From assembly GCA_020186115.1 (NCBI GenBank), contig WSYJ01000184.1:248001-312000 (forward strand): a DNA stretch of 64,000 bases, given 5' to 3'. The translations under genes were made by a program, and so were the position numbers. This DNA is from Histomonas meleagridis. Taxonomy: Eukaryota; Parabasalia; Tritrichomonadida; Dientamoebidae. The notes under the pieces are model-generated. The model searched no databases. It saw only the letters and a list, made by a program, of their open reading frames with translations, and was not told the origin of the DNA. This document shows, in pieces, positions 28,236 through 38,556 of the stretch; within the stretch, counting starts at the first letter, position 1, and every line of letters begins with the position of its first letter.

Positions 28236-29564
28236 TCAATTTGCTGTTGGCTCTCTCGACAATATCAGTGCCAATATTCCAACCACCATTGATACTGCGG
28301 ATAGCCCCCACATTCCCACCTGATAAGCCTCGAATGGGTAATGTTTGTAGCTTCCGTAAGTTCCGATTATTCCGGAGCTTATCATTTGGTAGACAGCGCC
28401 GCCAACGAAAGGGCCGCAGTTACCACATCCGACGAATGTTCCGGACAAACTCAAATCACAATATTCCTTAAAGATAGCCAAAATAACTCCTTGTGAAGCG
28501 GTCGCTCCGACTCCAAAGAAGAAGAATAAGATAATAATAAGGACAACGTGTAATTTCTTTGCAAATGTGAGAACAAGAGTACACACTAATGACAAGATGG
28601 CAGCAATTGTGATCACACGTTTGCGGCCAAATTTCTCGCCTAACATGGGAAGGGTCGGAGATCCGACAATGATTGACGCGGAAAGTGTCATAGCGATGAA
28701 CGATGCAGCATCTGCGCTAATGCCGTGAACATCTTGAAGATATGGAATGCCCCACATGGCTGATGCATCTGTGAAGACGCCTGGTCCAAGGAACATAAAG
28801 ATTTGGAGAATCCAGAAATCAATATTGATAACAACTTCTTTGAGATTACGGAAAAGTTGGATAACTGTGGTCTTAAATGGAGTCTTCTCTTGGAGTGGAA
28901 TAGGTGAATAATAACCAAGCTTACGTGGATGTCCTCGGACAAAAATAAATGATAACGTCCCAACAACAACACTGATGATCGCAACGCCATTAAGACACCA
29001 ACGCCATCCTATGGCATGACCAAGCATTGAAAGTGGGGCTTGAGAGAGAATAGAACCACATCCACCAATTGCAATTAATGAACCTGAAAATATACGGAAG
29101 GCTTTGGCTGAAAACCAGTTGGAGGCAATTTTAGTAGTGGGCACAAAGATACCGGAACACCCAAAACCTACAATAAAACGTCCAACACAGGCAAGACCAA
29201 GATTTGATGAAAGACCGCAAAGAAGTGAGCCACCAGCAGATAATATATTTGATAGCCCAATCATCATACCAGGCTCTAGAATATCAGAAAATGATCCGAT
29301 AAATGGTTGCATTAAACCATAAGGCCAAAAATACATTGATGAAAGAATACCAAGTGATGTCTTTGGAACACCAAGATCTTTTGCCATGTCGTCTGCAAGA
29401 ACGGCTGTTGTAAAACGATGAAAATAAACAAAAACATATGAAATTGCAGCAATAACAACTGCAAGCCATTTCCTGAAATTATACATAAAACCTTCAGCTG
29501 GTTTAAGGTCTTTTTCAACAGAGATTAATGACATGTTCATATCCTGGGTTTCGAGAGAGTTCAT
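28236..29564 (-). CDS. major facilitator superfamily transporter, bacterial-like
   Basis: 442 residues with about twelve hydrophobic helices in two groups of six separated by a cytoplasmic loop with basic and Pro residues (about 205-235). MFS signatures are present: FHRFTTAVLADDMAKDLG in helix 1, GSFSDILEPG after helix 2, and GEKFGRKRVIT after helix 8. Helix content resembles bacterial organic-anion/sugar-phosphate-type MFS carriers. The substrate cannot be inferred. Several in-frame Met residues lie near the N-terminus (1, 9, 11); the first is used. Confidence 0.8.
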   Translation of the reverse strand: MNSLETQDMNMSLISVEKDLKPAEGFMYNFRKWLAVVIAAISYVFVYFHRFTTAVLADDMAKDLGVPKTSLGILSSMYFWPYGLMQPFIGSFSDILEPGMMIGLSNILSAGGSLLCGLSSNLGLACVGRFIVGFGCSGIFVPTTKIASNWFSAKAFRIFSGSLIAIGGCGSILSQAPLSMLGHAIGWRWCLNGVAIISVVVGTLSFIFVRGHPRKLGYYSPIPLQEKTPFKTTVIQLFRNLKEVVINIDFWILQIFMFLGPGVFTDASAMWGIPYLQDVHGISADAASFIAMTLSASIIVGSPTLPMLGEKFGRKRVITIAAILSLVCTLVLTFAKKLHVVLIIILFFFFGVGATASQGVILAIFKEYCDLSLSGTFVGCGNCGPFVGGAVYQMISSGIIGTYGSYKHYPFEAYQVGMWGLSAVSMVVGILALILSREPTAN

Positions 29565-30172
29565 TTTGTTGCTCTAGGACGATGAAAGATTAAACTATTC
29601 AAAAATAGTTTTGACATCACAATATAACTTTTTCAGAATCGTGATGCATCGTTTTTTATCTAATTGTGTAAGAATTGAAATTTGTATTGAGCGTGACTTT
29701 TTTGATAAAATTACAACCACCCGCCCTAAACAGAATGAACGAATTATCGTGCAATACATAAATTACGACTTTTTTTGTATTTTGTTGATATACATTCAAT
29801 GGCTTCAAGCAACTTAACAATTTTATATGAATATTACTAATATTTTGGGTGGGTTGTTCTAAAAATCAATAATATTTAAAGATTTATGTGATCTTTGAGT
29901 TGATAATGAGTGTGTTTCCTAGTACAGTTGAGGACTCCTTCATAAAGAATTAAAAACAGAATTTTAGCTTATTGAACCTCAATGCTATATCCTTAATCAG
30001 ATGCATAAGTGCTGTTAATCAAACAAAACAAACAACACACAGAACAAGTAAATGATTTTTTTACATGAATATATAAATAATTAATAGCATATTAAATGCA
30101 ACACAAATTCGATAAGATAAATTAAAAATTCTTATTAAGTTGAGTCAACTTTTAATCATGATTACGTTTAAT
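29565..30172. other. spacer between MFS and actin genes
   Basis: AT-rich. An open frame of 57 codons from ATG 29644 (plus) has no recognisable features and is probably chance. The 3' UTR of actin lies at the right end. Confidence 0.3.
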
Positions 30173-31304
30173 TTAGAAGCACTTGCGGTGGACAATTCCT
30201 GGACCGGCTTCGTTGTATTCGTCACGTGTGATAACCATTTGTGGGAATGTGGCAAGGGAGGCAAGGATGGAGCCACCGATCCAAACTGCGTACTTACGTT
30301 CTGGTGGGGCGACGACTTTGATCTTCATTGTTGGTGGTGCGAGGCGGACCATTTCCTTCTCCATACGTTCTGGGAGACCTTCGAACATTGTGGTACCACC
30401 AGAGAGAACAATGTTAGCGTAGAGATCCTTACGGACATCGATATCGCATGCCATGATGGAGTTGAAGAGGGTTTGGTCGATACCTTCGAATTCGAAGCCA
30501 TTGAAGTGTGGTTTGAAAAGAAGTTCTGGGCACCTGAAGCGCTCGTTGGCGATGGTGATGACGTTGCCATCTGGAAGTGTGTATGAGATGTCGCATTCGG
30601 ATGTTGTGGCGGCCTTGTTCATTTCTTCGTCGAAATCAAGTGCAACATATGCGTGCTTCTCCTTGATATCACGAACAATTTCCTTTTCGGCGGATGTTGT
30701 GAAGGTGTAACCACGTTCGTTAAGGATCTTTTGGAGGTAGGCTGTGAGATCACGACCGGCGAGGTTGATACGCATGATGGCGTGTGGAAGGGAGTAGCCT
30801 TCGTAGATTGGAACTGTGTGGGAAACACCATCACCCTGCATCGAAAACGATACCGGTTGTACGACCTGATGAGTAAAGGGAAAGAACGGCTTGGATACCA
30901 ACATAGAATGCTGGAACGTTGAATGTTTCGAATTGGAGTTGGATCATCTTTTCACGGTTGGCCTTTGGGTTCATTGGGGCTTCTGTAAGAAGAACTGGGT
31001 GTTCAGCTGGGTCAACACGTAATTCGTTGTAGAATGTGTGGTGCCAGATCTTTTCCATATCGTCCCAGTTGGTAACGATACCGTGTTCAATTGGGTACTT
31101 AAGGATAAGGATACCTGCCTTAGCGCATGCTTCATCACCAACATATGTATCCTTGTTTTGACCACCTGCGATTGTTTGGACATACTTTGGACGACCAACA
31201 ATGGATGGGAAAACTGAGCGTGGTGCTTCATCACCAGCGAACCCAGCCTTGCACATACCGGAACCATTATCGATAACTAATGTTTGAACTTCGTCTTCAG
31301 CCAT
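30173..31304 (-). CDS. actin, interrupted by a one-base frameshift
   Basis: A complete conventional actin in two adjacent frames. The N-terminal part (31304 to about 30845) starts [21 protein letters not shown] and ends GIVFDAG; the C-terminal part resumes with [12 protein letters not shown] and ends IVHRKCF. At the junction (about 30838-30842, minus strand GCAGGGTGATGG) one extra G splits the phosphate-binding loop DxGDG. All other landmarks are intact and total length fits about 376 residues. The T/C-rich highly expressed codon style continues on both sides, so the break looks recent or is a sequence error. No intron fits a one-base gap. Confidence 0.9.
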
Positions 31305-32577
31305 TAGGATAAATATGAAGTGATGGCTAAGGTGACGTGACTCATACAAAAAATTGCGGACAAACCGGGCATGCTTGTGCGGCTTTTTTACAACAGTTGG
31401 CCGTTAAATTATTGAAAAGCCATCTTTTTTTCTATGCACAACGATGGAATTACAACACTTTTTGTGGAATGATTCATTTTTAGATAATATTAATCTGATT
31501 TTCATCATGAATATCAAACCGCTTGACCAAGTATCGCACTTTTTCAATTTGTATGTATGCATACATTGAGCTCAATTTGCTTAACTTTGTACACTCAGTT
31601 CAAAACCCCGTTTGCTTTTTCAAATTGAACTCAAAAGCATTCAAAAGTGTTCCAACCGCCTGAATGAAGCTTTAATGAGGGGTGAACGCTCGAAGTGCCT
31701 TCAAGTATTCCTGTCATTTTACAAAATAATATTATATACATACAATATGTAATGTATAATATATTTATCATGAGGAGAATTAAAATATAATACTTAGTAA
31801 GGCGCTGAATTAAGCACAGAAAGAAAACGATATTAAGTTCTAAATATAGAAAAAATAAATCCATTAAGGCATTATGTAGATTATAATTAAAATTATTCTA
31901 GTTTTTTTGCTGTATGTTTTTATAAGGAATTAAGGTAGAATTTACTTAAATTATAATTCCATCTAAGAAGTAATTTTTTACTTGATTAAAATATATGATC
32001 TCTTGAAACAATTTGTTATTTGTTATCTATATGTTGTTTCCTCCTTGATGTAATATTATTTGTAATTTTGATGAAAACCAATAAACAAAGACGAATGCCT
32101 TTCTTTACTGAATGGGTGTTATAGTCTCTATTAAAACAAAAAAATTTTGCACCCAAAATATTTGCACTTTATATAAATATTAATAATTTTATATTTCAAA
32201 ATAATATTTGGAAATCATTGAAAATATTTTATACAGCATATAGGATTGCAGTTTCATGGAATCAGATAGAAATCGTTAACGATTTTTTATGGAGATCAAA
32301 TGATAGAAGATATTGATTTTAAATTGATTTTTTGCTATTTTTATAATCGGATTTTGATAAAAATATTTTTGACATTGCAAAAATGCTGTGTTACAGGTGT
32401 TATTTTATCAGCAAAAATCATATGATGGTGCTTTAACAGAGTTTATTTTTCTGGTGTTAATTAAGTGATTATTTAAAATGAAATGAAAAATGAATGATTT
32501 GTCCAATGAATATTCATTCATTTTCACAAACTCACTTTTCAAGTAAATTTTTTGAGTTTTTTTCTTTATTTAAAATA
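31305..32577. other. AT-rich intergenic region with palindromes
   Basis: No gene recognised. It holds the actin promoter region at its left end, a 14-bp palindrome ATGTATGCATACAT (31553-31566) and a perfect 16-bp palindrome AAATCGTTAACGATTT (32270-32285) made of two inverted TAACGATT sites, which resemble trichomonad Myb recognition elements. Confidence 0.35.
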
Positions 32578-32590
32578 AACGGTTTTCATT
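32578..32590 (+). promoter_or_regulatory. M3 (AACGGTTT) plus Inr-like TCATT
   Basis: AACGGTTT (32578-32585) exactly fits M3 and is followed at once by TCATT, 29-33 nt upstream of the kelch-gene ATG. Confidence 0.5.
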
Positions 32591-32618
32591 GAAAACTCAT
32601 CTAAGAAATCCAAGAAAA

Positions 32619-33830
32619 ATGGGGACAAACCAAAGCAGGGGCACAACAAACGTAGCCCCTCGTCCTCAAATTTTAGGGTTGCGTTCCTCTGAAGACAACC
32701 CATACCAAATTCAAGATGATGCAGAACATAATAATCTATTTGTTGGTGGTAAGTTATTAATTAAATCTGCTTTTGCTGGAATATGGTCGATGAAGGATTC
32801 TCCATCCAAGCTTTGTCCCCTTCCACGCATTGGTCATTTCACTGCTGTTGATGAAGATAATAATTTTGTTTATATTGGTTATGGAGTTTCATCAAAAAGC
32901 GAATTACTTAATGATGTATGGAAATTCAATTTATCCACTTTCGAATGGACGCAACTCAATCTCACTGGAAACATTGCAACACCTCGTTGTGGGTCACGAG
33001 CCGTATATTCAGATGGGAAAATTTATATTTTTGGAGGGTTTAAAGATCCTGAATACTATGGTGATCTTCATGTCATTGATACAAATACAAATGAAGTTTT
33101 ATTCCCAGTTTGTCGAGGCTTCATTCCACCCCCACGCTCGACCCCAATTATGGGGATCTACAACAACAAGCTTTACGTTTTGAGTGGTTTCTATCATACA
33201 TGCGATAGGAACATCAACATACTGGATCTTTTGTCTTTCACATGGACAACAATTGATTCCGGCATTTCAGCACGTACAGCGGCTCCTTCTGTTATTTATC
33301 AAAGTCAGTTATTCTCATATGGAGGATCACAGATTGGAGGAGTTTTTTCTCTTGACCTAGAGACGAACAAATGCGACATGCTTGAAACTCGTGGTCCATG
33401 TCCGCCCATCACTACAATGAATGCGGCCATGGTTCTTGTTGAAAATTACGTTTTTTTCATCGGCGGGAAACGGGGTGCCCAATACACTTTTGTTTACACC
33501 TATGACATCAAGAAGCAATGGTGGTTTGTATTTCATATAGAACCAGATGGAATAACACTTTCGTTCCAAGATGGATATTTAAATAGTCATGGGCTATTTA
33601 TGGTGCCATGTTATCATTCGTTTTCTGCTTGTTACATTAAGCAGAAAAGAGAAATTTTGATGTTCTTGGGTTCGCAAATGATCGATCCGCCACCGCTGTT
33701 CTCTATTGATATTGGCGATGCTATGTCATTCATACATTTAAGAGATGACATGTATGATGCACTGATGGCATTCGTAACACCTAAAAAGTCTCCGGAACTT
33801 AATGATTGTGATCAATATAACGATGCGTAA
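32619..33830 (+). CDS. kelch-repeat beta-propeller protein with N-myristoylation-type start
   Basis: 403 residues from ATG 32619; upstream codons in frame lack ATG. The N-terminus MGTNQSR has Gly2 and Ser6, the classic N-myristoylation context. Five to six kelch repeats cover about 55-340, with units such as KIYIFGGF, NKLYVLSGF and YVFFIGG followed by the (Y/F)D ... W elements. Kelch propellers bind protein partners; membrane anchoring by myristate is inferred. The C-terminal 60 residues are acidic. A GGGGTGCCC motif lies inside the gene (33472). Confidence 0.8.
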   Translation: MGTNQSRGTTNVAPRPQILGLRSSEDNPYQIQDDAEHNNLFVGGKLLIKSAFAGIWSMKDSPSKLCPLPRIGHFTAVDEDNNFVYIGYGVSSKSELLNDVWKFNLSTFEWTQLNLTGNIATPRCGSRAVYSDGKIYIFGGFKDPEYYGDLHVIDTNTNEVLFPVCRGFIPPPRSTPIMGIYNNKLYVLSGFYHTCDRNINILDLLSFTWTTIDSGISARTAAPSVIYQSQLFSYGGSQIGGVFSLDLETNKCDMLETRGPCPPITTMNAAMVLVENYVFFIGGKRGAQYTFVYTYDIKKQWWFVFHIEPDGITLSFQDGYLNSHGLFMVPCYHSFSACYIKQKREILMFLGSQMIDPPPLFSIDIGDAMSFIHLRDDMYDALMAFVTPKKSPELNDCDQYNDA

Positions 33831-34471
33831 AATGTATACGTTGAACTTAATTAAAATGTGAATTTATAACTAAAAATAAAGTTATGTTTCTTACAAAGAA
33901 TTCTTGACTAGGGATTTAAAAATGGGGAAGCTTCTGACCCCAAAAATTATGAATTAAAGCACCAGCAAAGCCTTTGAACAGAATATTTTTACACTTTTTT
34001 AAAAGATTTAATGCTGTGTTTTGAAAGAAATTTAATCGTTTTGGACGATTAATACCAATTTAAATTTATTTTTTCAATTGAAAATCGTTTTTTAAATAGG
34101 GGAAAAAGAAAAACATGAATATTTTCGTTAAATATCAAGACTTAATGAGTCTTTCATTTAATGAAAGTATACATTTGGTTCAACCAACAACAATAATAAT
34201 AAGACCAAGATCCATATATTCAAATCAATTTTATTCATGAATGTTGTGTAACCATTTGCATGTTTCTATAAAAATTTAATAAAACAAATGTTTATTCATA
34301 ACGTTAAATTGGGATTCGATTTCCATATGTTTCTATAAAATAAATTTGTAATAAATTAGCAAGTAAGAAACAGAAGATAAATAATATAATTTTGAAATTT
34401 TGTTTATTTAATGATCTATTTAGCTTCTATTTTAAATAATAAAAGTTTATTCAAAAGTTAATTTGAAATAT
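33831..34471. other. AT-rich spacer
   Basis: Nothing coding seen. The 14-mer ATGTTTCTATAAAA occurs twice (34260-34273 and 34327-34340), 67 bp apart. Confidence 0.3.
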
Positions 34472-35545
34472 CTAATTATTTTGGTAAACTTTAGCTTTGC
34501 TTGCTATTAATTCTTCTCGTTCACGAATCAATTCAACTATTTCAGTATGACCATTTTCAGATGCACTCATAAATGCTGTTTGAAATAATTTAAATAATTT
34601 CCAAATATTATTTTGAAACATAAAATTATTAAGATAAATTTTATATAAAACAATCAAATACCTTTAGCACTAATATCAATTCCTTCTTTTCCTATTATGT
34701 ATTTAACAAGTACAATGTTTCACGATTCTGATGAGAAAACTAAAATACTTTTTGGGATTTTATAATTTATAAGAAAATGTTTTCCAAGAAATATATTTCC
34801 AACTGCATATTTACCTGTGTTTTCTACTTTTGCACCATTCATAAGTAAATATTTAAAGCATTTAACTGATCCAAAAAATGCTGTATAATCAATTAATGTA
34901 ACTTTTTCTTGATTAATAAATTCACATCTTTCATAAAGTGATGGTTCAATTGTTTGATTAAAATCAAAATCATTTTGTGATGATATTTTTTGAAGTTTTT
35001 CTATTTCATCATTTAGGATTAACTCCTTCTTCAATTTATTGCTTATGAAGTTCCCAATCGTTTGATGAAAGTTCTTCATAGTTCTCTTCTGGTATGATCA
35101 TATATCCATCTGCAATTAATTTTTTGATTTTTTCTTCAGGTAAATAATGCACAAAATATAAATTATGACGTATTTTAAGTTTTTTTGATTCTAGCATTTT
35201 GTGTTTAATCATATTTTCAAGAAGATAATTTGATTCTTGTGTTTTCATGTCAAGAAGAAGACGAGAAAATACATCAAAAAAATTTATTTTACTTTTATTT
35301 TTATCATCAAATGTATCGAATTCCTTTAAAAAATGAAAAAACGTATCAAAATCATTAATTTTTGTAACAAATAATGTGTGCGCCATTTGGCTGATAATTG
35401 TATTAAAAGATAATGGATAAATTTTCGAATTTTTTTTCAATATAATACTTGATTTAGTAAAATTTTCTTTACCGAAGCTAAAAACTATGTGCTTAATGGA
35501 TACAAGTAGTTCCCATTCACTTAGTATAAATTTTCTTCATCAAGA
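34472..35545 (-). pseudogene. DUF3447/ankyrin-repeat protein relic
   Basis: Read on the minus strand: SEWELLVSIKHIVFSFG near 35520, then the DUF3447-like helical domain, SNDWELHKQ and IEPSLYERC (shared with the relic at 15.8-16.5 kb), then ankyrin repeats (TLIDYTAFFGSVKCFKYLL, GIDISAKG, FMSASENGHTEIVELI). The pieces lie in at least three frames with intervening stops, and no ATG opens the first piece. This is the 5' to 3' remains of one gene of a very large trichomonad family. Intact relatives have more ankyrin units. Confidence 0.75.
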
Positions 35546-35837
35546 TTTTCCTGAAAAGGAAATAGCCGTCATTTCCATTCAATCCAGTTCCGGTTAGAAG
35601 GGGCACCCTGTACCACTTGGAATAATGTTAGATTTGATACAATAAAGAAAATAAAATTGTACATAAACCCTATGTGAAATATGTGATTAAGATGATATGA
35701 TTTTTTTTTAAATGCATTTCCCATAAAAAACATGTTGCAATTAGATCCTATCGTCTTTTTGATTGTGTTGAATTCGAAAAAGTGCCAGATTCATCTAACG
35801 GTCTCTCTAACTGAAATTCATGGTGTGAAAACAAATC

Positions 35838-36785
35838 ATGGAAAACGACATTATACCACCAGACAATCATGAACCTTCTGAAACAAGTACACAAGAAAAC
35901 TCACAACATTCAATTGAATCAGATAATTCTTACCAAGAGCCAACAACCGAAAATAATTCTCAGCTGAGCAATGCTAGTGCACGAAATAATGACTTACAAT
36001 TTGTTGATCCAATTACAGGAATTCCGATTTCAGAAGAAGATCTTTCAAATCGAGAAGCGGAACTTGCAAGGCGAGAACAAGAAATTGAAAAATTAGAACA
36101 GCAACTCCGAGATGGTACCATAAGCAGCCGACCTAAAAATATTCCACCTTTTTTCCCATTATGGTCATATTATCCAGATGATGATCTTCCATCCAGTAAG
36201 GTAAAAATTGCCAAACAAATATTTATTATCTACTGCATCTGTGGCGTTGTTTATCTTATCAACTTAATTGGTGCAATTTCATGTTTTGATTCAGATACTT
36301 CAAAACACACAACATCTCCTGCCACCAAATTGGTTCTTTCCATTATTTACCTCTTTGTCTTTGTTCCTTTGTCATTCGAGTGTTCCTACTTTGTCTTATA
36401 TGATTCTCTCATATCTGGTAAAGGGCTTCGATTCTTCTGGTTCATGGTTACATACTTCATATGGTTTGCTGTTTTGGTGATAAATTTAATTGGATTAGAT
36501 GGTGGAGGTTCTGTCGGATTTATTCAAATGGTCAATTTGTTCGGAAGTAAAACGAAAGCTGCTGCAATTTTTGGGCTATTTTTTTGTTTGCTTGGGATAG
36601 CGGAAGCAGCAGGAATGGTGTATACGTTTATAAAACTTATAAAGATATACAAGTCAGAAGGATTAATGGGAAAAGCACTAGATGATGCTTCTACGTTAGC
36701 AATGCAAATGAAAATTGATAGTGGAAGTCCGGTTTCGCAAGAAGAATATGTTGTTGGATCTCAAACTTATGAACCAATGAACTAA
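35838..36785 (+). CDS. secretory carrier membrane protein (SCAMP)
   Basis: 315 residues. An acidic/Ser/Asn-rich N-terminus is followed by a short coiled coil (REAELARREQEIEKLEQQL, about 75-95), a PPFFPLWSYYPDDD segment before the membrane domain, then four hydrophobic helices (about 128-270) with the amphipathic linkers typical of SCAMPs. SCAMPs recycle through post-Golgi and endosomal membranes and help exocytosis and endocytosis. The cytoplasmic C-tail is short. ATG directly after an Inr-like TC. The family call follows from the coiled coil plus four-helix layout. Confidence 0.75.
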   Translation: MENDIIPPDNHEPSETSTQENSQHSIESDNSYQEPTTENNSQLSNASARNNDLQFVDPITGIPISEEDLSNREAELARREQEIEKLEQQLRDGTISSRPKNIPPFFPLWSYYPDDDLPSSKVKIAKQIFIIYCICGVVYLINLIGAISCFDSDTSKHTTSPATKLVLSIIYLFVFVPLSFECSYFVLYDSLISGKGLRFFWFMVTYFIWFAVLVINLIGLDGGGSVGFIQMVNLFGSKTKAAAIFGLFFCLLGIAEAAGMVYTFIKLIKIYKSEGLMGKALDDASTLAMQMKIDSGSPVSQEEYVVGSQTYEPMN

Positions 36786-37024
36786 ATAAATTATACTATG
36801 TGCCAATGAATATTTTTAATTTCTCATCAAAGTGCTGGCTTATTTAGTGTTAGAAGGATTACAGTATTTTTGAAGCTAAAATTTTAGCATCACAACGGTT
36901 ATTTATTGAAAACACAAAAAACCGACAGTTGTAAACGATTGTCATAATGAATGTTTCGATGGAAAATAATCGTAAACGATAATTTAAATTCAATTTTTTT
37001 AAAGGTTTATATGTGGCGAAATAC

Positions 37025-37060
37025 CCTTTGAATTTTTCTGGTATGAAATTTCATTATTTA
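37025..37060 (+). promoter_or_regulatory. M5-like CCTTT and Inr-like TCATTATTTA before rtcB
   Basis: CCTTT (37025-37029) and TCATTATTTA (37051-37060) lie just upstream of ATG 37063. Two Myb-type TAAACGAT sites occur near 36932-36981. This combination looks like a standard trichomonad promoter. Confidence 0.45.
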
Positions 37061-37062
37061 TT

Positions 37063-38556
37063 ATGTCGAAGCATCCTAAGGTTGATCCTAGTTTGATTCG
37101 CATGGTTGAGCCATGCGTCTATGAAATACCAATTGGTTTTGTTCCAAACATGCGCGTACCAGGAAAATTCTATGCAACACCTGATATGGCAGAATTAGCA
37201 TTTAGCGAGCTCCAAAATTGGATTGATAACCCTAATACTGGCCTTCCATCTATTATTCAAATTGCTTATGTTGCTACACTTCCAGGCATTTCCCAAGCCT
37301 CCATTGGTATGCCTGATATGCATTCAGGATATGGCTTTTCAATTGGAGGTGTTGCTGCCTTTGATACCAGTGATCCCAATAGCATTATCTCACCTGGTGG
37401 TGTTGGTTATGATATCAATTGTGGTGTTCGTTGTCTTACAACCAATCTTACTCTTCCTGAGATTGAGCCTGTCCGAAAGCAACTTATTGATTCCATTAAT
37501 CGTAACATTCCTACTGGTGTTGGAGGAAAGCGCAAGAAGTTTATTACCAAATCAGACATTCCAGATATTCTTACAAATGGTGCCAAATGGGCTGTTGATC
37601 ATGGTTATGGTGTTCCCGAAGATTTAGCCAATTGCGAAGAAGGGGGATGTGTTTCATATGCAGATGCAAGTTTAATATCCGAACGAGCCATTCTCCGTGG
37701 CATGGACCAAGTTGGTACATTAGGTTCTGGAAATCACTATGTTGAAGTCCAAGTTGTCGACGAAATCTTCAACGAAGAAGCCGCAAATGTCATGGGCTTA
37801 TTCAAAGGGCAAGTTGTTGTAATGATTCACACTGGTTCTCGCGGCTTGGGTTACCAAGTTGCCGATGAGTTCATCAAGGAAATGGAAAAGAACTATAAAG
37901 ACGATTTACCCGATCGCCAATTATGTAGTGCGCCACTTAACAGTGAGCTTGGGCAACGTTATTTGCACTCTATGGGCGCTGCAGCTAACTTTGCGTGGTG
38001 TAATCGCCAAGTCATTATGCATTTTGTTCGCGATTCATTTAAGCGCGTCATGAAACGGGATGACTTAGAAATGCATTTGATTTATGACGTTGCACATAAC
38101 ATCGCAAAAATCGAGAAACATGTCGTCGATGGAGTCGAAAAGGAATTTGTTGTGCACCGAAAAGGCGCAACAAGAGCATTCGGCCCGGGCCGAGAAGAAA
38201 TCCCCGAAAAGTACCGCGCGATTGGACAGCCAGTTCTAGTTGGCGGGTCACTCGGCACAGCTTCTTACATATTGTTGGGTACCGACGCTGACAAGAATAA
38301 GTCATTCGGGTCGACTTGCCATGGCGCTGGAAGGACGATGTCAAGGTCGAAGGCATTGCGAGAGATTACTTCCCAAAAGATAAAGGGAGAGCTCAAGGAA
38401 AAGGGAATAGAGGTCAGAGCAGCAAACAATAAGACAGTGATCGAAGAGGCGCCGGAAAATTATAAAGATATAGAGCAGGTGGTCGAGGCATGCCAAATAG
38501 TAGGCGTGTCTTCAAAGGTCGCAAGGTTAGTGCCGATTGGAGTCATTAAGGGATGA
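37063..38556 (+). CDS. RTCB: RtcB RNA-splicing ligase (HSPC117-type tRNA ligase)
   Basis: 497 residues, the length of eukaryotic/archaeal RtcB (about 480-505). Metal-site Cys120 lies in SPGGVGYDINCGVRC, His225 in GSGNHYVEV, His256 in IHTGSRG and His345 in YDVAHNIAK. The guanylylated histidine is His420 in STCHGAGRTMSR. RtcB joins 2',3'-cyclic phosphate to 5'-OH RNA ends, as after tRNA intron removal; in animals it also serves HAC1/XBP1-type splicing. All catalytic residues are intact. Archaease is not in this window. Confidence 0.97.
   Translation: MSKHPKVDPSLIRMVEPCVYEIPIGFVPNMRVPGKFYATPDMAELAFSELQNWIDNPNTGLPSIIQIAYVATLPGISQASIGMPDMHSGYGFSIGGVAAFDTSDPNSIISPGGVGYDINCGVRCLTTNLTLPEIEPVRKQLIDSINRNIPTGVGGKRKKFITKSDIPDILTNGAKWAVDHGYGVPEDLANCEEGGCVSYADASLISERAILRGMDQVGTLGSGNHYVEVQVVDEIFNEEAANVMGLFKGQVVVMIHTGSRGLGYQVADEFIKEMEKNYKDDLPDRQLCSAPLNSELGQRYLHSMGAAANFAWCNRQVIMHFVRDSFKRVMKRDDLEMHLIYDVAHNIAKIEKHVVDGVEKEFVVHRKGATRAFGPGREEIPEKYRAIGQPVLVGGSLGTASYILLGTDADKNKSFGSTCHGAGRTMSRSKALREITSQKIKGELKEKGIEVRAANNKTVIEEAPENYKDIEQVVEACQIVGVSSKVARLVPIGVIKG

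Noticed and set aside
29644-29817. 57-codon ORF after the MFS gene
   Set aside because: Composition is AT-driven; no motif, promoter element or family.
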